Shown here one piece after another: positions 37,197 through 46,600 of a stretch of 64,000 nucleotides of DNA. Position numbers and translations under genes: made by a program. Each line of letters begins with the position of its first letter. Positions within the stretch are counted from its first letter, which is position 1. This stretch comes from Paramacrobiotus metropolitanus. Taxonomy: Eukaryota > Tardigrada > Eutardigrada > Parachela > Macrobiotidae. The stretch covers positions 1,178,001-1,242,000 of the forward strand of contig NW_026570227.1 of assembly GCF_019649055.1 (NCBI RefSeq). The letters are read 5' to 3'. Under the pieces are notes generated by a model that saw only the letters and a list, made by a program, of their open reading frames with translations, made no database searches and had not been told where the DNA came from.

Positions 37197-37885
37197 GCAG
37201 ACAACCCACAAAAACAGCGATCAAGAAGCACTCTTCACTTCTGCAGTCCGGAACTCACAAAAAAATAAATCGACAAATTCATGTTGAAACACGAATGAAA
37301 CAAACTGCTGAATCGGCGATTCGGCGCCTGCTGAAATCAGGCAGTGCATGCAGCGGACGATTGCACAAACCGTACATTTCACAAAGAAAATGCAAAGCTG
37401 CGAAAAAACTAAAAAAACAACAGAAATTTGCAACGAAGTTGACAAGAAACGGAAGAGAGAAAGCCTGCAAAGAAAACAAGCTGTTCCTGTATTCGTAGAC
37501 TAGACTGTAGAATTCCATTTCGACACAGCAAAGTGCAGCGCACGAGGGCGGTCGTGCAGTCGACTAGCAACTAGCCGAGTGATTTCCATTACCGACTGTG
37601 GAATTGGATGCACATTCCACGCAGCCTAATCGGTCGCCCATCAGCGCGCACAAACTCGTTTTCCAAACCGTTTTCACAGCTGCGCAACTTTTCGTTTGTT
37701 GATGTTTTCGTTTTGTTTTGACGTTTTAGTTTTTAAATTTTTAACGCTTTTATTTACTAGTTAGTTGTCGCGAGTTGTTGACTTGCTGGCCGTTGGACAA
37801 GAAGCAGCAGTTAGTGGTTCGGGACGTTGATACAGGGAATTGTGAGCTACAGCGTTTTAGCAGAGAGTTACTGAAAGGAGCGAAG
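37197..37885. promoter_or_regulatory. Divergent promoter between SLC25 carrier and RSU1
   Basis: These 689 bases separate the two start codons, so both genes are presumably driven from here. Short open frames in the stretch are not supported. A T-rich block (GTTTTGTTTTGACGTTTTAG) lies upstream of RSU1. Confidence 0.5.
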
Positions 37886-40800
37886 ATGTCCAAAGCCCAT
37901 CGCGCCATCCAGGAAGCCCAGCATCAGGGCCGCCGCGATCTGGACCTGGTGGATAAATCGCTCCTCAACTTCAGCGAAATCCCTCAAGTCTGTAAGTGCC
38001 GCGGGGGTGAAGCGTGTGCGCCGTGAAGCGCAGCAGGAGCAGTGGAGTGTGGTGTGAATGTGCATCGCTCCTTATATGGCCATGCTGTGTTTACTCTGCT
38101 TACCAAACTGCATTCTGCGCGACTGATGTCGTAACGTGGTCTGGTTTATGGTTATTTGGATTTATCGATGAATTTTTTCTTGCAGTGTCCATGCAGCAGT
38201 TGGTGCGCCTGAATCTGGCCCATAATAAACTGAAAAGTACGTTGCTGTTCAATCAATACCCGATTCTGATTACTGTATGCTGAATGCTGATTTATACCCA
38301 GTAAGCGTAGTGTAGTGGCATAATCCCGGAGAGTTGTGTGGAGAGTCGAGACTAATCGCTAATAAAAATGGGGTTAGCACTTAGCAGAATATTCGACGCT
38401 GATAATAAATTAATTTTTTTTAATTTCTTTCTTCTTGTACCAGTGATACGATACTACGTCTGTAAATTCGCAACAACAGCTGAAATTGTTCTGAATATTA
38501 TAGCGCTTATTTAAGTACTTCTAAAAATTATTTGAATTATTAAAATAAAATTAGAAATTAATTTTCATTAATTCTACAATAAATTCTAACTTCAAAATAG
38601 TATGGTGCTTTCTGTGTTGTCGTTTTATCTTACTGTTAAGTATTTACTGGGTTTGCTCTACTTCTTCCCCTTACGTTTACTTAATTTTGACTGAAATTAT
38701 CTCTGTACGATTCGCTCATGTTGTCGGCAGGTGTTCCGCCGGCCATCGCGGATCTGGTGAATCTGGAGAGTCTGAATTTATACAACAATCACATTGAGGT
38801 AACTACATAAACATGACATAACGCGGTTGTCTATTTCACGATCACTGATCGTTGCAGGAGCTGCCGACGTCCATTTCCGGTCTGCAGCGTCTGCGCATCC
38901 TCAAACTCGGGTCAGTCGCCTCTCTCCGCCGTCGATGTCAGCACACCGTGAATTTAAAATAATTTCTCTGATAAAGAATAGACTAATTAAAACCTCCAGT
39001 ATTTATAGCAATAATTATTTATAGTTATTAATCACTTAATTATTAATCTGCTTAAGAATAATTTTGTAATTACTGTAATAATTTTTTCTGATTGCTAATA
39101 AATGACCTGTGTGTTATTCAGTTTGACAACAACGTCTGGAATAAATTTTATAAAATGGTAACAACGTCTGGTAACTGGACATGCTACTACCAGTACGGTT
39201 AGGCACATTTTGAAAATCTAAGTACAAGGAACTCATCTGATGCGCACTGTCTTAAAGAACGTTAGCTTTTACAGGCATGTTGACGGGGACGCGACGGAGT
39301 GTTTGGAGGCTTGGATCACGCGCGTTCATGAACTGAAGGAACAGTACAACTTGAAGGATAGCCGTTATCCGACCATTCCTCATGGACGTCAAGCTGTGAG
39401 AAATTTATCGCGTTTTATTAACTATATTTGCCATTATTTGGCCATGATTACTGTTTTCCTGTTTCTTAGTAGACTGAGACCAATGTTCAGTGCCGGCTTT
39501 GAGCTGCCGTCGACAGTCTCAAGTTTTTATGGACACTTCAAGAGAAAGAAGAAAAACGCTTGCGTGAAAAAAGGAACCCGCTATCCCGATAAGTTAAAAG
39601 GTTCCCAGTTTGAGGATCTACTCCCGTATGCTAGAACGTCCGTAGGCCGTAGCCTTACTTCAAGCCGTGCGGAACTGTCCACTTCAACCACAATTAAATT
39701 TGAACTGCAACGAAAGCTTCTGTATCTCAACGCGATCAAGGCCAAGATCAGTGAACTGTAGAAAAAGGAGGTGGTAGAAGAAAAAATTAATTTTGAATTG
39801 AAACGTGATGTTAAAAATGCGATTGGGTTGTGTAATATGGTAAAATTCGAAGCCCGTTGTGAAGGATACGCAGCGCTGAATGTAGTCGATAAATCCAAGC
39901 CGTATTTTTTATTGTTCGACCTGATCAAGGGCATGCTTGCTCTGAGTCGGGGTGCCACAAAATGTGATTATTAGTTTCAATAAAGATGGTTTTAGTTAGA
40001 TTTTTAGAATGAATTGTGAGTTAAGAGTTCGAATAACACATGTGCTGAACGATTTACCGGTGAAACAGCGCTCGCGCTCGGTGAAAGAATGTGGTTAACA
40101 ACCACCACTAGTTTATGGTTATTGGGATTTATCAGTGAATTTTCTCTTGCAGTGTCCATGCAGCAGTTGGTGCGCCTGAATCTGGCCCATAATAAACTGA
40201 AAAGTACGTTGCTGTTCAATCAATACCCGATTCTGATTACTGTATGCTGAATGCTGATTTATACCCAGTAAGCGTAGTGTAGTGGCATAATTCCGCTGAG
40301 CTGTAGTGGAGGGTAATCGCTAACAAAAATGGGGTTAGCCGATTATTCGACGCTGATAATAAATAAACTTTTTTTATTTCTTTTTTCTTGTACCAGTGAT
40401 ACGATACTATGTCTATAAATTCGCAAAAACATCTGAAATTGTTCGGAATATTTTATCGCTTATTTGAGTACGTCTATAGGTTGTTTAAATTGTTAAAACA
40501 AAAATTAAAAATTAATTTACATTAATTCTCCGACAAATTTTAACTTCAAAATAGTATGGTGCTTTTTGTGTTATCGTTTTGTCTTTATTGTGAAGTGGTT
40601 TAATGGGTGTGCTCTACTTCTTCCCCATACGTTTACATACTTAATTGACTAACATTATTAGTGTGTGATTGGCGCATGTTGTGGGCAGGTGTTCCGCCGG
40701 CCATCGCGGATCTGGTGAATCTGGAGAGTCTGAATTTATACAACAACCACATTGAGGTAACTAGACAAACATGACATAACGCGGTTGTCTATTTCACGGT

Positions 40801-42771
40801 GACTGATCGTTGCAGGAGCTGCCGACGTCCATTTCCGGTCTGCAGCGTCTGCGCATCCTCAAACTCGGGTCAGTCGCATCACTCCGCATCAGCACACCGT
40901 GAATTTAAAATAATTTCCCTTATAACGAATAAACTAATTAAAACCTCCAGTAATTATAACAATAATTATTTATATTTATTAATCAGTTAATTATTAATCT
41001 GCTTAATAAGAATAATTTCTGTAATTACTGTAATGATTTTTCTGATTGCTAATAAATGTATAAAGTATTCATTGGTAATAAGAATAATTTATTTCTGATA
41101 ATAAATAGTATTAATCGGTTAATTATTAATCTGCTTAATAAGAATATTGATTTAATAATTGTAATAATTTATAATAATTGTTTAATTCGATTAGATTGAA
41201 CCGGTTGTGGAGTCTGCCGCGGGGTTTCGGCGCCCTGGCCAGTCTGGAGATCCTGGATCTGACCTACAACAATCTCAACGAGCGCGTCCTGCCCGGCAAC
41301 TTCTTCATGATGGGCACGCTGGCTTGTCATTTTTCGCTGCCTCCTGCGTCTAAGAAATGACATATTACGCTTTGGCTTGTAGAAACGCTGCGCGCACTGT
41401 ATCTGGGCGATAACGACTTCGAGATGCTGCCGGCGGAAATCGGCCAACTGCACAACCTGCAAATTGTACGCCACGCCGAATAAGCATTCCTTCAGTTATT
41501 TTTTAGCAATTTGTTGGGATTTTGCTAACTGTTTATGTCTTTTCTGATTTATTTTTGTATGTGCTGATTTATCTAGGCAGTTTCATATTTGTGTGTGTAT
41601 ATGTATGTTTTCTTATATGGTTCTTTAATAGTAACGCATTTTATGGTTTCTTGATGCATTTCTGATTTTTTTTATGCATTTTGTTCCTTCCACCACTACG
41701 AAGGAATCGCATATTTATCTGGATATTTCTCAAATTTATTTTTGATTTATTTATCGGTTGTGTATAGTTGGTGCTGCGCGACAACGACCTGGCCAGTCTG
41801 CCGAAGGAGGTGGGCCAGTTGAAGAATCTACGGGAGCTGCACATCCAGGGCAACCGGCTGCAGCTCCTCCCGGCCGAGATCGGTGCGTATAATGCGTCAG
41901 ATTCCTTTATTTCGCCATGACTGCATTATCGGTATCTGCGTTGCAGGCAATCTGGACTTGGTGGGCCCGCGGCAGCTGTTCCGGCTGGAGGACAATCCCT
42001 GGATCAACCCCATCGCCGAGCAGCTGCAGATCGGCACGCAGCACCTCCTCGACCTCCTCCGCTCCGTCAACTATCAAAGGTCACTCGGGTTTTTCTCTGA
42101 TTTATTTTGCAATTTTGATTTCGACGGCTGTTTTTAGCTGAATTTATCCTTATTTATTTCTCCACCGGTGTTCCTCAATTTGTTTGCTCTTTAGTTGCTG
42201 GTCATTTTTACTGCAATTTTTGTTGCATTTATTTCTTGGTCGTCTTTTGCTGAGATTATTTTCCATGAATTTCGCGGTCGGTTTGGTTTGAATTTTTTCC
42301 ACTTATTTTACCGTTATTTGTGTTTGTTGTTTTTAAAATTTCTTTCAAAGTAATTTTTTTCCTAGGATTTAGTATTATTTTTTTTCACAGTTTACTTCAC
42401 CGTTTTTCAGTTAATCCCATGGACTTTTTTTCTGAATTTGTTTTTCTTTGATTTAACGACAGCTTGATTCTTTGATTTGATTGATTTTTCGATTGATTGA
42501 TTGATTCTTTGATTTCATTACAGAATTTATTTTGTTAGCAGCCGTTTTACTAGAAACCGTCGTTGCGTTGTTTTTCATCCTTGAAAAATGAATGAATAAT
42601 AATACTAGAAAAAAATAATTTTATTTTTTTGAAAATAAAGTTATTTTTCTGGAATACAACTGATTCTTTTTTATTTTTTACAGCATTTCTTCGCGGCATC
42701 TGCAAGCGGGCGCGGCCATCCCGCCGGGGATGCAGGATAAATCGCGCAAAGAGAGCCGCCGCAAAGACTGA
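37886..42771 (+). CDS. RSU1: Ras suppressor protein 1 (leucine-rich repeat adaptor)
   Basis: Nine exons: 37886-37991, 38186-38236, 38731-38798, 38858-38910, 41195-41313, 41383-41465, 41768-41882, 41947-42079 and 42684-42771, encoding 271 residues (human RSU1 has 277). The product has tandem LRRs with RSU1-specific stretches: SLPRGFGALASLEILDLTYN, LPGNFF, LYLGDNDFEMLP, LRDNDL, ELHIQGNRL and NPWINPIAEQ, plus a basic tail. RSU1 binds PINCH1 in the ILK-PINCH-parvin complex at integrin adhesions. Exons 2-4 have a second, almost identical set at 40153-40203, 40689-40756 and 40816-40868. Using both sets in series would break the frame, because exon 4 ends in phase 2 and exon 2' expects phase 1. The fifth intron appears to be GC-AG. 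A polyadenylation signal AATAAA is at 43061. Confidence 0.95.
38143..39108 (+). repeat. First copy of RSU1 exon 2-4 segmental duplication
   Basis: About 970 bases recur at 40110-41062. The three exons differ by one synonymous base in 172 (AAT/AAC in exon 3), while the introns carry many substitutions and small indels. Confidence 0.9.
39240..39974 (+). pseudogene. Nested gene fragment or pseudogene inside the RSU1 duplication
   Basis: Two coding-like stretches occur. A first block (EAWITRVHELKEQYNLKDSR) ends at a possible donor near 39393. After a 77-base AT-rich gap, a second block runs from 39470 with a basic segment (HFKRKKKNACVKKG), a helix-rich part and an in-frame TAG at 39759-39761. 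The frame then continues in the same style (EVVEEKINFELKRDV) to a stop at 39972-39974. An AATAAA follows near 39978. The single internal stop within a charged helical stretch suggests recent inactivation. I recognise no family. It lies between the two copies of duplicated RSU1 exons and may have been carried there with the duplication. Confidence 0.45.
40110..41062 (+). repeat. Second copy of RSU1 exons 2-4
   Basis: Contains intact exons 40153-40203, 40689-40756 and 40816-40868 with consensus splice sites. It is adjacent to exon 5, so splicing 1-2'-3'-4'-5 gives the same protein as the upstream set. The exons are conserved while the introns have drifted. Confidence 0.9.
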
Positions 42772-43611
42772 ATCCCCGCCAAGAAAAGCAGCCTTCTCGC
42801 ATCCTTTTTTTTCTCTTTTACGACTTTTTTTTCCTCCTTGACTAACGCAGACGTGCTCGTGGGAAATTGTGCATTTTACTCCTTGAATTTTTTAATTTTA
42901 TCTGTTTAAAAAACTGTTAATAATTCTGCAGCTTATTGTTTTGAAAATGTTATTTTTAACTTTTATTCTGGTTTGTTTTGTGATTGTACCGGTGACGGTG
43001 TGTGGAATGTGAAAAAATGTCGGCAGCTATCCCTTTTTGCTCAGTGAATATTTTGTGCCTAATAAACAGTCGATTTCTAGTAAATGCATAATTATGTGCA
43101 TTTATTTATTTCTGAGTTCCGAATAATCCAGATTTATATGCGGAATTATTCGAGATTATCAAAGTGATCAGAATAATAATTCTTCTATGGAAAAATAGGA
43201 AAATATCAAATAAATCTAAAATAAATAAATACAGTAATATAATTTATAATACATAAATAAATTTATTTATTGTCATTCCCGAGTAATCAACATTTATGTG
43301 CGAATTATTCGAGAATAAAAAATTTTCGGATTAATAACTGCTCTACGGGAAAAAGGAAATAAATGTGCTAGTTTATTCTGTTATTTATTTAGGCGTAATT
43401 TATACACGTTGTGCTCAATATGGCTTAACAGAAAATAAGAAAAATTTAAAAATCAAAAAACGACCTAGAATCTGCAAATACACTTTTACAAAAACAAAAT
43501 CGCATTGGCAACGTAAAAACAAGAGGAAATCGAAGAAACAGTTAGTGTTTGCCCGGCACAAGGGACAGGAACGCCGGAAGTTAACAAAACAGGTCACGCC
43601 CACGGTGACCT
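42772..43611. other. 3' flanks of RSU1 and the Spätzle-like gene (convergent)
   Basis: AT-rich 3' UTR and spacer between two convergent genes. The RSU1 polyadenylation signal is at 43061-43066. A duplicated AT-rich block (AATAATCCAGATTTATATGC / GAGTAATCAACATTTATGTG) occurs near 43120 and 43280. No further gene was seen. Confidence 0.5.
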
Positions 43612-46600
43612 TTAGAGATGCTGCAACGCGCTTCCTTTGTGGGGCAGGAACATCTCCATGTTGTTGTTTAATGAGCGGTTGCCGCTGACTTCCGGCTCGC
43701 AGGTACAGCCCGACTCCACCAACACGTAGTCCTGCCCGAAGATCGACACCGGGCCTGCAAAAAGGATACATACACTCGCACTGCAGCACAATTGTAATTA
43801 ATTCCAAATATTTCCATCATATATATACAGCATCAGCATACTTGATATTCCACAATTTTTAATTGGTTTCCTTCGTGTTCAGCAACAATGATTACATACT
43901 ACGGTTACAAATTCCAAAAACTGTATTTATACTGTATTTCCGGCCGAAATATTGTCATTTATACTGTATTTCCGGTCGAAATATTTGATATTTAATCTGG
44001 AAAATTTTTTGATGTTTTTCTGGAATAATAAAAACTTTGTTTATTTAGGCGTGGTATTCAGTCATTGACGTGAACCACCACAAATGAAAACAATGATTGA
44101 TACCGGCTCTAGCATATCGGAAACGGAAAATTTCGTTATTTTATTTTGTGAACTTGAATAAATGCAGCGATTAATCCAGCTGCGGCTGACGTACCGGGCG
44201 GGTGCGTTATGAGCAGGTAGGGACTGAAGGTCTGCTTGCACGCTCCGTTCAAATAATAACACCGCGACTGCCTGTAAGACATGGGAAAAATAAATATCCG
44301 TTTTAAAGATTAAATTCCGGTCAATTTTTTTATGGCGCACTTGCACTTGGTGTAGGTGATGGTCTGGATGAACAAGCCGGGATACTGCGCGATCCATACC
44401 GTCTCGCCCGAGGTGGCGGAAGTGGCGTTGATGGGCGTCACCACGTCCGAGGTCGTCTCGCACATCGTATTAGGCAAATCATAACACCTGCCATATTCCC
44501 CAAAAACTCCACAATTTTGGCACATTTTTTGGTAATAGATGTTACATGTGAGTGCTTAACCATTTATTAAACGCAGTTGCGCAGCTAAAATAAATACAAA
44601 ACAATTAACGCAGTAATATTATATATTTTGTTTACTATATATTTTGTTTATTAATAACGCTATTATTTTGTTTATTTGAATGGATTTTTATTAATTGTGC
44701 CGAGTTGTGCCGAGTTAATATTTAGTATCACATCCGGCGCTATAAATCTCTTAGCATTCGTCTACGACCATACCACGTAGAAAACTCCCGATCCCGTTCG
44801 ATCTCGGAAGATAACCTACGTCGGGCCCGGTTAGTACTTGGATGGGTGACCGCTTGGGAACACCGGGTGTTGTAGACTTTTTGCCTTTTAACTAGACGGC
44901 TTTTTGGCCTGTTAGCTAACTAAACTTAATTTATTTATATTTTGTTTAATAATAACGCTAATGTAATAGTATTTAAATGGCTTTTTAATAATTGTGCCGG
45001 GTTGATTCGGCAACACATCCGGCGCTATAAATATCTAAGCACTCGTCTACGACCATACCACGTAGAAAACTCCCGATCCCGTTCGATCTCGGAAGATAAC
45101 CTACGTCGGGCCCGGTTAGTACTTGGATGGGTGACCGCTTGGGAACACCGGGTGTTGTAGACTTTTTTGCCTTTTAACTAGACGGCATTTTAGCCTGTTA
45201 GCCAGCTATACTTAATTTATTAATTACGCTAATGTATTAATGTTTAAATGGCTTTTTATTAATTGTGCCAGGTTGATATTCGGCACAACCGGCGCTATAA
45301 ATATCTAAGCACTCGTCTACGACCATACCACGTAGAAAACTCCCGATCCCGTTCGATCTCGGAAGATAACCTACGTCGGGCCCGGTTAGTACTTGGATGG
45401 GTGACCGCTTGGGAACACCGGGTGTTGTAGACTTTTTTGCCTTTTAACTAGACGGCTTTTTGGCCTGTTAGCTAACTAAACTTAATTTATTTATATTTTG
45501 TTTAATAATAACGCTAATGTAATAGTATTTAAATGGCTTTTTAATAATTGTGCCGGGTTGATTCGGCAACACATCCGGCGCTATAAATATCTAAGCATTC
45601 GTCTACGACCATACCACGTAGAAAACTCCCGATCCCGTTCGATCTCGGAAGATAACCTACGTCGGGCCCGGTTAGTACTTGGATGGGTGACCGCTTGGGA
45701 ACACCGGGTGTTGTAGACTTTTGCCTTTTAACTAGACGGCTTTTGGCCTGTTAGCTAACTAAACTTAATTTATTTATATTTTGTTTAATAATAACGCTAA
45801 TGTAATAGTATTTAAATGGCTTTTTAATAATTGTGCCGGGTTGATTCGGCAACACATCCGGCGCTATAAATATCTAAGCATTCGTCTACGACCATACCAC
45901 GTAGAAAACTCCCGATCCCGTTCGATCTCGGAAGATAACCTACGTCGGGCCCGGTTAGTACTTGGATGGGTGACCGCTTGGGAACACCGGGTGTTGTAGA
46001 CTTTTTGCCTTTTAACTAGACGGCTTTTTGGCCTGTTAGCTAACTAAACTTAATTTATTTATATTTTGTTTAATAATAACGCTAATGTAATAGTATTTAA
46101 ATGGCTTTTTAATAATTGTGCCGGGTTGATTCGGCAACACATCCGGCGCTTTAAATATCTAAGCACTCGTCTACGACCATACCACGTACAAAACTCCCGA
46201 TCCCGTTCGATCTCGGAAGATAACCTACGTCGGGCCCGGTTAGTACTTGGATGGGTGACCGCTTGGGAACACCGGGTGTTGTAGACTTTTTGCCTTTTAA
46301 CTAGACGGCTTTTTGGCCTGTTAGCTAACTAAACTTAATTTATTTATATTTTGTTTAATAATAACGCTAATGTAATAGTATTTAAATGGCTTTTTAATAA
46401 TTGTGCCGGGTTGATTCGGCAACACATCCGGCGCTATAAATATCTAAGCATTCGTCTACGACCATACCACGTAGAAAACTCCCGATCCCGTTCGATCTCG
46501 GAAGATAACCTACGTCGGGCCCGGTTAGTACTTGGATGGGTGACCGCTTGGGAACACCGGGTGTTGTAGACTTTTTTGCCTTTTAACTAGACGGCTTTTT

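Noticed and set aside
41883-42141. Frames extending past RSU1 exon 8
   Set aside because: They read through the GT donor at 42080 into intron; the true continuation is the exon at 42684.
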